This document shows positions 46,301 through 57,514 of a DNA stretch of 64,000 nucleotides, piece after piece (the first letter of the stretch is position 1; each line of letters opens with the position of its first letter). Source of the stretch: Nipponacmea schrenckii (lineage: Eukaryota > Mollusca > Gastropoda > Lottiidae). The stretch covers positions 28,011,106 to 28,075,105 of the forward strand of contig JAUJPP010000005.1 of NCBI GenBank assembly GCA_030562195.1. Direction: 5' to 3'. The notes below the pieces were generated by a model that did not search any database, was not told the DNA's origin, and was given only the letters and a program-made list of their open reading frames with translations. The translations under genes and the position numbers were made by a program.

Positions 46301-47432
46301 CAGAAAATTACATGACGGACACCAAGGAATGGAAAAAGCTAAACGACGAGCACGTCAGTCAATTTACTGGCCAGGTCTCGATCGTGATATCAGCAACCTC
46401 ATAAAAGCATGTCAATTTTGTCAAGTCACACAACCGTCTCAGCCTAAGGAACCAATTCAGCGTCATGAAGTTCCCACTCAACCTTGGAAGAAGATAGGTA
46501 CAGACCTTTTCCAGTATGGCACAGAGAATTACATGGTTGTAGTAGACTACATGTCCTTTTGGCCTGAATTATACATTCTACACAAGGACACAACCGCGAG
46601 ATCAGTCATTTATGCCTTACAAGAATCATTCTCTCAATTTGGCATTCCAGATGAAGTATTTTCCGACAACGGGACTCAGTTTACTTCCAAAGCCTTTAAA
46701 CAGTTTGCAGACCAATGGGAATTCAGACACAACACTTCCAGTCCGAGATACCCACAGTCAAACGGCAAAGCCGAAGCTGCTGTTAAAGCTATGAAGAATA
46801 TTGTCCGCAAGTGTCGCAAGAATAAAAAGTTAGATATGGTCAAACTTCGTAAAGGATTAATTGCCTTTCGTAATTCCCCGCCATTAGGAGGGAAATCACC
46901 AGCAGAACTTTTCCTTGGCCGTCGTCTCAACGATTCACTTCCTCGCCATCCAGATTCATTTACGCAAAAATGGACGATGCCAGACAAAGAAGTAAAAAGA
47001 CGGCAGAATCATGCTACTGAAAAGTCCACCCACAGTTACAACAAAAGAACATATCCTTTACGTAAATTGAATGTTGGTAGTCACGTACGCATCCAGCATC
47101 ATTCATCAAAACGATGGACAGTTAAAGGGAAGATCGTCAAAATTCTTCCTCACAGATCATATTTAGTCCAGTTGCCAGATGGTAAAAAATTTCAACGCAA
47201 CCGACAACAACTTAAACCGTACACTTGGATGCCTTTCCCTTCAGGAACAGGGGGAGGTGGAGGTCATCATAATTCTCAACGTAATCTTCAACAAGATCAA
47301 GAAGCAAGTGCTCCTGAAATTGAACGTCATCTACCGGTTCCAGTTCAAAAGAAGAGAGAACAAAGAACTAGTAAATATGGAAGACGAATTCGGAAACCTT
47401 CTAGATTCAAAGACTTTGTGACAGATTATTAG
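43338..47432 (+). CDS. Ty3/gypsy gag-pol polyprotein (1364 aa)
   Basis: Single frame with no frameshift between gag and pol. Order by residue: gag 1-245; cysteine/histidine zinc-knuckle-like region about 249-282 (CKKC, C...C, CSICKSVGHF, C); aspartic protease about 318 (CLDTGSVVTAM); reverse transcriptase about 485-620; RNase H about 757-876 (LRVDASR ... EIEALGAAWAV ... DHKPL ... ADALSRSP); integrase HHCC finger about 990-1025 and D,D,E core at about 1055, 1108 and 1145 (GTDLF, FSDNGTQF, GKAEAAVK); C-terminal integrase domain; basic tail RRIRKPSRFKDF. The RT active site reads KIVDDIVIYG instead of the usual Y.DD. The protease has DTGS. It should make particles, copy its RNA and insert the DNA. 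Start: the first ATG in frame; the ATG at 43279 is in another frame. No chromodomain seen. Confidence 0.96.
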   Translation: MAGNGQNQNAEAPQAEVQQINIHNPSHNKIQFGLLPDKVDLSVDKGENFKTWKERWDIFADVNNISVLPNNTQVSLLKAALADESLKILRNLSLTDAQRRQPNEILRALEMYAQGNLNEVVETFHFNTREQEVNETFDDYLTEIKELLKTCNFPEDLHHRLIRDRIIVGIHSSDVRKLLLAKSSGLTLTKAIDICRSQESSAQQASEIEGCNGINRVSRYKNAKTKANQQPSKAKSQMPTAKTPRTFDCKKCLKNHSPRQCPAYGKTCSICKSVGHFKNSPHCKSVQTVRYIRSSILRTSSHGDDEFIITIQINQRPFDACLDTGSVVTAMGTDTFRLTGHTTQLSSPDRPLVGANGENLQCEGYFDANITAYNNTIQQRIYVIVGMVGIILGRPALRAFGIIPESWIKSVISPGNNISSELKAALVRSYPSVFDDQLKDMKGETLKIQLTRDSKPFSVHTPRRIPIPLRDKLKQKLGDMVQQGVITPVTEPSEWCHPIVVIPKKNSTDIRMCIDLTKLNKYIVRERYQSVTPHEAVSSIPSHEARVFSKVDALTVYWQVKLSEKDSHYTTFITPFGRYKCLKAPYGISNISEHYDRRMDDVVRDLEGVVKIVDDIVIYGQDVQQHNQRLHAFLQRCQDHGVNLNLSKCQFGVQSVPFCGYILRSNGYEISPELTRAVKDFPRPSNITDVRSFFGLVNQLADFSSDIADAMQPLRPLLKPKNDFVWNQEQEDSFTATKELLTSTPVLAYFDPSKPTQLRVDASRLNGLGLALTQTQADGTCRLIQAASRFLTPTESRYAMIEIEALGAAWAVKKCHIFLHGLSHFDLIIDHKPLVPIFNQYRIDEIDNPRLQRLRMKLTPYNFTAIWTSGKSHQAADALSRSPIDQPNDDDIVDQEDSESLINLIMSVRDQEDNLSIPLSKVKEASLKDQQMMKLKNIILQGWPDTKQLLPEIVREFWPVRSSLSIHDDILLYGCRTIIPKSLRCSLLRKLHDGHQGMEKAKRRARQSIYWPGLDRDISNLIKACQFCQVTQPSQPKEPIQRHEVPTQPWKKIGTDLFQYGTENYMVVVDYMSFWPELYILHKDTTARSVIYALQESFSQFGIPDEVFSDNGTQFTSKAFKQFADQWEFRHNTSSPRYPQSNGKAEAAVKAMKNIVRKCRKNKKLDMVKLRKGLIAFRNSPPLGGKSPAELFLGRRLNDSLPRHPDSFTQKWTMPDKEVKRRQNHATEKSTHSYNKRTYPLRKLNVGSHVRIQHHSSKRWTVKGKIVKILPHRSYLVQLPDGKKFQRNRQQLKPYTWMPFPSGTGGGGGHHNSQRNLQQDQEASAPEIERHLPVPVQKKREQRTSKYGRRIRKPSRFKDFVTDY

Positions 47433-47450
47433 TAAAACGCACAATAATCT

Positions 47451-47458
47451 GGGGGAGG
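47451..47458 (+). promoter_or_regulatory. polypurine tract
   Basis: GGGGGAGG directly before the 3' LTR, 18 bases after the gag-pol stop; primes plus-strand DNA synthesis in LTR elements. Confidence 0.85.
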
Positions 47459-47642
47459 TGTGAGACAATCGAACGCAGTTGCTTCCCCGTATCGACTCTC
47501 TGGTCGAAAGAGATAGATTTGTTTTGATTACGTCAGTCTTACGTTTGCTTTTCTTCTGTTTACATCTTACATAAATATCTCTCTGTAATCTTGACGATGT
47601 GTGCCAATAAATATTAAAACCTACTCTTCATCGAGCATAACA
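47459..47642 (+). repeat. 3' LTR of the Ty3/gypsy element
   Basis: Identical to 43019-43202 at every position I compared, followed by the target duplication GAAAT. Confidence 0.95.
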
Positions 47643-47764
47643 GAAATTTCGCAGTGATATTTGCCTTCTCTTATTTTAATTTTCAACGTTCACGTGCACA
47701 GTTGTTAGCAAAAAGCACCTCTATTTTCCTTGTTAGCCCTTAATAGTAAGATAAAAGATAAAAG

Positions 47765-48242
47765 TTGAAATGATATACACAGCTCGTGGTAAATAAGATA
47801 AAACAAGTGGTAGGGGTTGTTAGCTAATTACTATACACAAACTCATGGTAAATAAGATAAAACAAGTGGAAGGGATTGTAAGCTAATTACTATACACGGA
47901 CCCGTGGTAAATAAGATATAACAAGTGGTAGGGATTGTAAGCTAATTACTATACACGGACCCGTGGTAAATAAGATATAACAAGTGGTAGTGGTTGTAAG
48001 CTAACTACTATACACAGACCCGTGGTAAATAAGATAAAACAAGTGGTAAGAGTTGTAAGCTAACTACTATACACAAACCCGTGGTAAATAAGATAAAACA
48101 AGTGGTAGTGGTTGTAAGCTAACTACAATACACAGACCCGTGGTAAATAAGATAAAACAAGTGGTAGGGGTTGTAAGCTAACTACTATACACAGACCCGT
48201 GGTAAATAACATAAAACAAGTGGTAAGGGTCGTGAGTTAACT
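47765..48242 (+). repeat. 58-bp tandem array, about eight copies
   Basis: Unit GTGGTAAATAAGATAAAACA, AGTGGTAGGG, TTGTAAGCTAACTACTATAC and ACAGACCC. Its core (ATAAAACAAGTGGTAG) resembles the 28-bp minisatellite at 38990 and the decayed units at 41170-41225, which may be coincidental. Non-coding. Confidence 0.9.
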
Positions 48243-49057
48243 AATGCTTAATAAAGATTACTTTTTGTAAATTGAAACGTTGCGTAAATTAAAGGAAGGA
48301 GTAGTATATCCATAATTGTGTTCTAATTTATCCAAACGAAACCCCTGTCTAATTGCAGCTATAATATTGGTATTGTAAAGTTTATTGAAAAATGAATTTT
48401 GTAATTATTCTAAACTATAAAAATCGTTATAGCACGACATTTCATCAGAAAGGGTTTTGTTTCCGTCGAGGGCAATGACATGGATCTGATAGGTAGCCCT
48501 ATGCCAATATTTGTTAGGTAAAAGAATTATTCACTAAAAACTTATCAGGATATTTTATTTGATATTAATTATCAAAAACTCCTGGGATAGCATGGATCAA
48601 ATTAGCAGGAAGATAGCGTATGTCATAAACGTACTAAATAAAATATAAGATATTTCATCAGAAAAAAATTGGGTTAGGCCTAATGGGGTAGAGTAGAGAA
48701 TGAATCAACTAGGCTAATATTTATATATCTAGCAGGAATAATAATAGCCTAGCGGTTCTTATGTGATCTGGTTAATTTGAAAAATCGCTTTTATATTAAC
48801 ATGAATTTATAGCAGCCTATAATTTACGCACAGCACATAAAAAGAAATAACATATTGAGAATTCATTTTTTCAAACAGAATTATCCTTAATCGGGTACTG
48901 GTGCCTTACGATATCCTGTTCAGCTTCGTATGTATTTCAAACCATAAAGAATTCATGTGACTTGACACACGCCGGTGTTTTCGCACTTTTTTGTCAGCTA
49001 TGTGCTTTACGTCATCGTTTTTCGTGTAGTTTATGTACACAGGAAGTGTCTGGAGAA
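48243..49057. other. presumed promoter and 5' region of the TRABD-like gene
   Basis: AT-rich, no repeat or second coding frame recognised. The stretch just before the ATG (CACGCCGGTG, TACACAGGAAGTGTCTGGAG) is less AT-rich, and ACAGGAAGTG is an ETS-type (GGAA) motif often found near animal promoters. Confidence 0.35.
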
Positions 49058-52000
49058 ATGGCAGAATCAACAGATGAAGGTAACATGATGTACTCAAATA
49101 TACTCTTGCATTGTAAAATAGCTTTTGATAGTGTTTCGCAACAGAGTCTGTTGAAGTTAATTTCCATTCATTTCACAGGACCATAGAAACAGTCGACTAT
49201 CGTCATCAACAATCGAATACAGCTGGAAATGATAGTCCGAAATGATCGACATAAGGAACGTGATACTTTTATTTACCAGGGCAGTAGCCAAAAAAAGCCT
49301 ATATTGGAAAGTTTTGAAACCACTCTCTTTTATTGTTTGACTTTTATGAGGAATTGTATACTAATATAATCTTATTTATTACTATAAGTCCTACACTGAT
49401 TAGTGCTTCAATTTCAATTTTCGAAGTATCAATATTGATAGGCCTACACTATTTCATGCGAGTAGAAAGTTTTTTGAATTTTTTATAACATTGAAAAAAT
49501 CAGACTTTATCAAGGATATTTTTTATTGACTAAGCTGTAGCCTACCAGATGTAAAGTCTTCAGTAGGGCCAACCCTAGACCTGTACGATCACCTCTCGTC
49601 TTGACTACTGTAATAGCTTATATCACAACCTTAGTCTCACTCAAATACAAAAACTCAAGACCCTCCAAAACGCTGCTGCCCGATTGGTAACAAGAAAAGA
49701 CAAGTTTGCTCCATCAGTCCCTATACTTCGTGAACTGCACTGGCTTCCAGTGGCCCAAAGATCAATATTCAAAATCTGTCTCCTAACATTCAAAATTATT
49801 CATGGTCTGTCACCTATTTACCTGAATGATCTCATCACTTTTAAGAAAACTCGGTACTCCCTAGATAGCTGTCTACAATACCCCCCGAAACGAAACCCCC
49901 AAAACTAATTTTTATGGATCCCGAGCTTTTAAACACTCTGCTCCCGAATTGTGGAACTCACTTCCAGCTCACATTCGCATAAGCACAGAAATTACTGCTT
50001 TAAAGCGTGGTTTAAAAACATTTTTATTTAGAAAACACTATTCTTAATATGCTGAGATTATTTGAACATATTTTTTTTTGAAATTTTTCTCTGCCTTCTT
50101 ATTTTTATCATATTTTATGCGATCATTGTATGTGTGTGTGTGAATATATATTTATGTTTGTTTATCAACTCAATTTTACTACTCTTTTAATACATATCTT
50201 TTTACATATTTTAATGTGTTATTACGATGTAAAGCACATTGAAACTTGGTTTAAAGCGCTATAGAAAAATAAATTATTATTATTACGAAAAACATAGGCC
50301 TAGAATTTCTTCAAATAAGCTTATAAGTTTACCTCTTACAAGAATTTCACTTTTTTTATATCATTCAAAACAGTTTATTAATATTTGTCCTAGTAAAGCA
50401 AAGCAGTATTGACATATTCTTTTAAATAAGGTTCTGCAAGAAAAAGAGTTATTACTAAAGATCAACAGAATGCAGAATCCAGTACTGGTAGATCTTCCAG
50501 AACAGTATTTACTAAAGATGATCTAAATCTATCTCATAAGCCTACAGGGACAGCTGTAAATCCTGGGGATATTCAATCAGAACCAGATATAGATGGTAAA
50601 TAAAGGACTAATAATAATAATAATAAACTCTTTATTTTACATGGGTCAGAATTAGGCCCAATACACAAGGACATGGTCCTGTCTCACATTCAGCCCAGAA
50701 TAGCTCTAGGCCTTCAATGTAACTTGATGATAAATACTTGTATTAATTAGTGTCCGGCTTTGTACACGCTTTCTTGATACTTGTTATTTCAAGTATTTAT
50801 ATCATCATCCTGACTGTTTATAAGGTAACCATAGATTGTTTTTCAAAAATAAACATAGATTGAAGTTATATCTACAACATATGGCATTAAAAATGTACTT
50901 GTGACTTCCAGAGAAGAAATGATATCAAATTATCAAGTCATAATATATTTTATATTCTATGTTTCTTATCAGATTATGATGAATTTGAATATGAAGAAGA
51001 AGAATATGAAAGTGGTGAAGAATCAGATATTGAGGACAACATAGAACCAATATTACCAGTTAAAATAAGAGACCCCAATCCTGAATTACCAGATACCACA
51101 GTGTGTTTAGAAACCCCAGAAGGTTGTAAAGTTTATGTTGTTGGTACTGCTCATTTTAGTAAAGATAGTCAGAATGATGTGTCAAAGGTAAAAATAAAAC
51201 TATCTGGACTAATTAGGTTGATGTTTAATAGATAATTAACAGAGTTATTAATTACCCTATAAATACTGGTAGAATATTATAAATTTCAATGATTCTTTCA
51301 AGCTATCTCTACAAGTCTGAAACGATTTGTTTACATAAAAAACGGCAATCCCCACAAGTCTTATTAGTTTATATGTTTAGATCAAAATATTGTGAAATCT
51401 GTTTCTTATTTGAGCTTTGCAAACAATCTGTTTCAATAGTCAATGTAGACTCAGTCAACTGAAAAGATACCTCTTTCTTCGCAGCTATGTACAAACAAAT
51501 TGAACTAGATGCTGGAAGCAATTCTTTAGTTTTCAACTGATTTCATTGGTAAAAATTTCTTGCTTCTCCAGCCCAATGCTTAAGTTAATATATTTGAATG
51601 TGAACCACTATCTTTAATTTCATTCAATGTGTCCAAAACATGAATTAATTGTTTTTTTTTTTTTTTTATATTCTTATTTTCATATTTTTGTTGTTCTAAG
51701 GTTATAAAAGCAACTCAGCCTGATGTTGTTATGCTAGAATTATGTAAAAGCAGAATGAATATATTAGAATTAGATGAAAATACTCTTTTAGAAGAAGCTA
51801 AAAACATTAACATTGAAAAAATACGTTTAGCCATAAAACAGGTATGTCGTTTGTTTTATAGAAGAAATAAGGTTATAAACTTAAATTATAATATCAAAGA
51901 TATAATTGGAATAATTGTAGAATTTGGCCAATTATTAGGTATTTTCTCCTTGTTTGTTGAAGAGTGAAATGTTGTTTCTAGTTAATACAATGAAAGAGAA

Positions 52001-55000
52001 TTGCCTTCTTGCATGTCTTGTCAATTTCCGTGTAAAGTTTCTAGGTTGTAGAGTTTTTTGGGATGTGATCCCACATATTTAATTTTCCAGAACCGCTAAT
52101 ATTCAAATCAACATAATTTTTCCCACCATGTAGAGTTGTTCTTAATATTATCATTTCAGAGTGGAGTTGTTCAAGGCGTCATGCACTTATTATTATTAAG
52201 TATGTCAGCACATTTAACAAAAGAACTTGGTATGGCGCCAGGTGGTGAATTTAGGAGAGCTTTTATTGAGGTAGATTTATTCCCTCTAGAGGGGCTATGA
52301 TATCTTTAAGAAATATACAAAGTTAGGTCCTTTTACTCTCAATGTTTGAGTTCATGAAAACAGGCCATGCCATGCATTGTGGAATGAGGAAAGATTATAT
52401 ATATGTTTGAAGGATTTAAAAAATTAAGTGTAGATATGTGATTTATTAAATTTATTTTTAGGCTCAAAGAGTTCCTGGTTGTAGAATGCATTTAGGGGAT
52501 CGTCCAATTCAAATTACATTAAAACGTGCCTTAGGTTCTTTATCATTCTGGCAGAAACTTAGTTTAGCTTGGTATATTATTACATCCAAAGAACCAATAA
52601 GGTATGAATTTTTCCTCCTCTAATTCTACTTCATAATTTAAACACATGTAATATTCAGATTTGGGTTCAATAATGTAATTTGCCGGTATTTTGTTTAAAG
52701 CTATATTTCTTGGATGGTTTGGTTACTGAGCAGGGCTGTTGATTTGACTCTATATGCCGGACATGACCGGCAGTCATGCCAAAATACCCGTTTGCAAATA
52801 GACTCCGCCTAACATCAAATATAGGTCAGTTAAAAAAAAATTAAATTACCAAACAATCATGTTTAGTCAATGAGACTCCTAACAGTTAATTAAGAGATTA
52901 ACGTTAAGAGGTGGTTAATTAACAATAAATTTATTGACAATTATTAATCGGCTCCTGAAAACGCCTCCGGCCAGTTCAAAGAATTTTGCTATCTCAAACT
53001 ACTTACTTTTAACAAACAGTTGACACGATTATCCGTTATGTGTTTAATCCTATAGTTATGCCGTCAAATTTTAATCGGTCATTATTCATTGATATTATTG
53101 TATATCAAGTCGATAATTATCTTCCGATTTCATCAGTACTAACATAAACATGACGTAGAAAATGTCGGCCCTCACATAGTATTCTTGACAATGATAGCTT
53201 GCCGGTCATTGAGAATTTTTCTTTTTAACAATTTTAAAGTTGACAGATAGTTTAAGTAAATATCACTAGCAGGCTATTTACTATTGAAATTGTACCATTC
53301 CTTGCAAAAATTGTGCGTAATTGAATAAGTTTTATCTTTCTTTTCTGTTTACTACAAGGATATGAAACAGTTACTATTTATAGACAAATCGGAACGTCCA
53401 CGAGAAACATTTTTACTGCCGTTTTTCTCAGAATTGGTGTCATTCAAAACTCTTTGTTTTTCTCGTGTTAAACCGGAAGTACATCATCGGTGAAAGTTAA
53501 CTAATTAATTTGTAACTTCATAAAAAATATTAAATTACTGTAAATGTTTGATGATCGGAATGTTTTGTTATTGTGATGTGATGTATGACAGTATGTTCAG
53601 AAAGTACCAATTACGATGAATATAATTAAACATTCATGGCATTGAAATACATTATACAGTTGGATGCTAGTTGAATAGTACTTAGTGTAGTAGTTTTGAC
53701 ATCAACAAAACATCGGTAAAAAAATGTCTGGCTGGGAAAAAAATAAATCAACAGCCCTGTTGCTGAGACTTTGCCTCGGATTGTAGTGTGGTATTAGTTT
53801 GAAATCTTGAGAATCCTTATGGCATGAATTAAAAATTTATCAAGAAACTAATAGTATCAGTAATAAGATGTAAAAAGTAACCAAGTGAAATTATCTTACT
53901 CTTGATAGTTAACAAACAAGGCTTACTTAATTAGAAAAAAAAGGAAAAACCAATTTATTTTTTAATTATTTAGTAGAGAGAAATGATTATGTACGAAATA
54001 CTAAGCTGAATTATTGATTCTTTATTGACAGTAAAGAAGAAGTAGAGAAATGTAAACAAAAGGATTTATTAGAACAAATGCTGAAAGAAATGACTGGTGA
54101 ATTTCCAGCATTAAGTCGTGTTTTTGTTGATGAAAGAGACATTTTCCTAACCCACTCATTGAAATTTGCTGCTCGACCAATGCTTGAATCTCCATCTTCA
54201 AATGGTGAGTATCATACAAATTTATTTCTTAAACCTTACCCCTCTCATACATACACCAGCTTTCCTGATGATGGTTTAATTTTCTTAAACATCTCTTAGC
54301 ATAGAGATTTTGTCCAAAATTGACTGTTTATTCCAACAAAAAAATTCTTATTCTTAGCTTCAAGATCACCTAATTTTTTGTTTTAACCAATAAACGTATT
54401 AAGTTTCAATGAATTGAAAATTCTAGTCTTAATTATGCTTACAAACTGATTATCACTCAGATTTGCTAAACTATAATATTGAAACATCCTTAATTTGAAT
54501 TTCCCCTGTGTTCTTTTTCAGTCAAAATAGAGATTTGGCAATTAAGATCATATCATTTTGAATGTAATTACCCTATTTTTGGACACTAAGAAAATTGAAC
54601 AATCCACACTCAAGACAATAAATTCACATTTTTATGTGTGTTCATACAAACCTGTTTCTCCAAAAATATTAATTGTAAACCTGTATGTTTCAAGAAGAAT
54701 TCTAGTTTTACAAGAAAACTCATCTGAAGCATTTTTTAATTGAAGATCAGGTGTCTTGCCTTGATACAACTAGTATTTGATATTTTAGGGCTAGTACCAT
54801 CAGTAGTTGTTGGAGTTGTTGGTATTGGTCATGTACCTGGAATAGTAGCTAATTGGTCTAAAGAACAAAATATTGCTGATATTATAACGTAAGCTTTCAT
54901 GTTTATATCAAATTTTCTAAACTGTTGTGTGATATTTATATCTAATTATTCTTAGATTGTTATACAGACATGGTTTGTTTTGATACATTTAAATCAACCG

Positions 55001-55323
55001 CTTTTCCATTATTGGTTATTTTGAATGTGTGGAACAGGCTGTCATACTTGTTAGTCTAGCTTTCAGTCAAGAATAATCATTGAAATGGGCTATGATCTAT
55101 ACAAGTTGTTACAGGAGATAAAGCAAATCTATAGGGATCCTAGTATGAGTATCTTATCTCCAGGAGCATCTGAAAAAGTGTGATTATCATTGTATCATTT
55201 TTATAATTTTTCAGAATACCAGAACCTTCAGCGATATCTCGTATAGTCAAATCTAGTATTAAGTTAAGTGTATTGGGACTAGTAGTGTGGGGTTGTTATA
55301 AAATTATCCGGATTATTATTTGA
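49058..55323 (+). CDS. TRABD: TraB-domain protein (TRABD homologue), complete
   Basis: Nine exons join in phase to 1176 nt, 391 aa (human TRABD is of similar length): 49058-49079, 50431-50595, 50973-51187, 51701-51841, 52160-52270, 52462-52601, 54032-54204, 54789-54888, 55215-55323 (TGA). All junctions are GT/AG. TraB/GumN family marks: GTAHFSKDSQNDVSK (exon 3), PDVVMLELCKSR (exon 4) and VVGIGHVPGIVANW (exon 8). The family is related to PrgY/TraB; animal members are membrane proteins, and plant relatives sit on the mitochondrial outer membrane. An acidic stretch (YDEFEYEEEEY) precedes the domain. The C-terminus LSVLGLVVWGCYKIIRIII is a single membrane span, fitting a tail anchor. Biochemical activity is uncertain. 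Intron 1 contains a LINE, intron 6 a hAT-like MITE, and a CGCCCAC element starts 19 bp after the stop. Confidence 0.93.
49555..50285 (+). mobile_element. L2/CR1-like LINE 3' fragment in TRABD intron 1
   Basis: The frame 49590-49908 reads SRLDYCNSLYHNL, LQNAAARLVT and ILRELHWLPVAQRSIFKICL, the typical end of an L2/CR1-clade RT. After a frame change near 49900 it continues SRAFKHSAPELWNSLPAHIR ... LKTFLFRKHY, then stop. The 3' end AAAGCGCTATAGAAAAATAA with ATTATTATT repeats is the usual tail of this clade. 5'-truncated, dead. Confidence 0.85.
50620..50710 (+). repeat. dispersed repeat, copy B (see 20200-20290)
   Basis: Nearly identical to 20200-20290 over about 75 bp. Here an AATAATAATAATA run precedes it, as at the end of a retroposon inserted in reverse. 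In TRABD intron 2. Confidence 0.7.
52731..53759. mobile_element. hAT-like non-autonomous element in TRABD intron 6
   Basis: Ends CAGGGCTGTTGATTT and AAATCAACAGCCCTG are perfect 15-bp inverted repeats with the CAGGG start typical of hAT elements. Flanks TTACTGAG (52723-52730) and TTGCTGAG (53760-53767) match at seven of eight bases, the 8-bp target duplication hAT elements make. No transposase frame. Its right part (53430-53700) is related to 2255-2574. Confidence 0.88.
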
Positions 55324-55341
55324 TTATTGTTATTGTTGTTA

Positions 55342-56235
55342 TTTTTATACGGCCACATCAATATATGGATGTATATTGTCGTTGTTCCTGTCCGTCGGTC
55401 CGACAACATTTGATGTAGATTAAATTTAATTGGACTTGGTATGAGCATTGGAATTGGTAAGACAATAGTCAATTTGGTGACGATTTTGAAAAGAGCAGTT
55501 TTTGAGTTATTGCACTTGACTTAGTAACATTGCATCAAGTTTAATTGTTGGTGCAATAGAATCTAGTTTTAAATGGATTTTGATTAATTTTAGTTTGAGC
55601 ATTGGCATTGATAGCAATTGTCAATAAATGTTTTTTAAATTATTGCCAGATGTGTTATTCAATTCTGCCTGTGGGCATATCTTACCTTACCTGGCAAGCT
55701 ATCTTTATCAAATGCATATTTGTTAAACCCAAGGATGAACCTTACTGAAAATCAGATAAATCATAAAATAATAAGTATCAGTTATGGCCCTAGTTTTTTT
55801 TTTTTTTTTAAATCTTTAATTTTTGGCTTGTTAACACACTAGAAGACACAATTCTTGTCCAAATTTGACAAAAGTCGTTGAGATGGTTTGATATCACTCA
55901 AAGATGAACCATATTGAAAATAAGAAGTATGGATATATATTTAACATGAATTATTGCCCTTTGTCTTTAAAACACAAGGCACAATTCTTTACATATTTTG
56001 ATGAAACTAACTGATATTGTTTATTATCACCCAAGGATAATCAAAAATACCAAAAAATATTTAATGAGATACTGCCTTGTTACAAGGTACAATTCTTGAC
56101 AGGTTTTAATGAAACTTAGTAATATTGTACATTTATCACCCTGGAAAAGATATGAATGCGGAATATTTCATTCTGATATACTTCAAATTCAATGCTGCCA
56201 GAGGGTGTATATTACTTTGGCTGACAAGCTATCTT
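55342..56235 (+). repeat. CGCCCAC repeat element R5 (decayed) just downstream of TRABD
   Basis: Starts TTTTTATACGGCCACATCAA, 19 bp after the TRABD stop, with a CTGTCCGTCGGTCCG tract. Body of diverged monomers (GAGCATTGGAATTG, CACTTGACTTAGTAACATTG). Ends CTGCCAGAGGGTGTATA (about 56195-56211) followed by CTGACAAGCTATCTTA. It may form part of the TRABD 3' UTR. Confidence 0.65.
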
Positions 56236-57514
56236 AAGATCAGATCAATATCTATGTTATCAGTGACACAAAGAGCTTTATATTGACAAGTTCTTGAAAC
56301 GTGTTAACATACTCGCTGGAATACCTCAAATAAGCTTTCATAAATCAAGTTATGAAAATATATTTTGGACAAACAGTGTAATCTGATACAACTTATGTCA
56401 ACCTTAAACTTGCATCAATAAAAGGATTTTTCCACAACTAACACAACCTAAGACTATACAATCAAACTAGTTTTCCTTTAATAACTTAATATAATCAAAA
56501 GATATAATTAAATCTATATAATATGAATACTGAGTTAACTGGAATACAATGTCCTGTATTTGTATATGTGTCTTGAATTCATTTAGTGATAGATTTTTAA
56601 CTTATTAGGTGGTGGGTTCACTTATTTATTAGGGTATAGATTCCAGGAACAATAGAATTGCTATGAAAGTCTTAGTTTTGACCAAGACTAGGTTGTATAA
56701 AAGTAGGTTTATCAACAAGGATAAAAGTAGTTAAGCATATACATTCTTTTGATTAGTTAAATCTTGGATATTATGTTGGTTAAGGTGATTGTGTGGAAAA
56801 ATTATGAAGGTGATGTATTTTTTGTCTTTAAATATTCAATTTTACTTTGTGACTTGAAAATTGGCCTGCTCTTTCATAGTCCCTCATCATAATTTCATGA
56901 TTTGATTTTTATGGAACTAAGAGTTGACATTTGTAAAATTAATAATGTTATTTGTTATTTAAAACACTACTTTGAGTTGTCCACTTGTGTCATATAAGTT
57001 CTGAGTTTTTGTGCTTATGTGCTTCAAATTTGTCTTCAAGGGATAATTATAGGTCTTAGATTGAACATAAATTTGAAAATTTTTAACTTGGCCAAAGAAG
57101 AGCTCTATTCAACAGTCAATATACCTGCTGCCATAAATAATAAAAAAAATAAAAAAGATATCCAAAAATGTTATTATCCATAAAGATGCATGTGATTATT
57201 GAAAAATGCTTAATAAATTGATTAAGCTTTTTTCAAAAAAGATTTAGTTTTGTGAGTTTTCCAGACTTTAAGGGGTTCTGTTACTTTGTGAAACCATATC
57301 AGTTCACTGATGAATATATACTCATATTGAGCAACTAAAGTTTATGTTCATGCTAAGAAGCAGTATCACCTTTAAAAGTTACATATTGTATGGTTTGAAT
57401 TTCCTTGGCCTTGCCAATTAAATGCCATAATAAGGTTTGGCTAAATCTGGTTATGGAACAGGTGTCAATTTTGGTGAAAGCTGCCAAGTAACTTTTTTTC
57501 TTTTTTAATCTTAT
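56236..57514. other. intergenic; dispersed repeat at 57160-57378
   Basis: No gene. 57160-57378 is an inverted copy of 35698-35905 (CATGCTAAGAAGCAGTATCA, CCATAAAGATGCATGTGATT). The rest is unassigned AT-rich DNA. Confidence 0.5.

Larger units (their letters stand above)
43019..47642 (+). mobile_element. complete Ty3/gypsy LTR retrotransposon, apparently recent
   Basis: The 4624-bp element is flanked by a perfect 5-bp target duplication GAAAT (43014-43018 and 47643-47647). LTRs at 43019-43202 and 47459-47642 are 184 bp, begin TGTGAGAC, end ATAACA and are identical by direct comparison. Each contains AATAAA and a TACATAAATA box. One uninterrupted gag-pol frame fills most of the inside. Identical LTRs, an intact frame and a clean duplication together indicate recent insertion, probably of an autonomous copy. 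No envelope-like frame is present. Confidence 0.96.
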
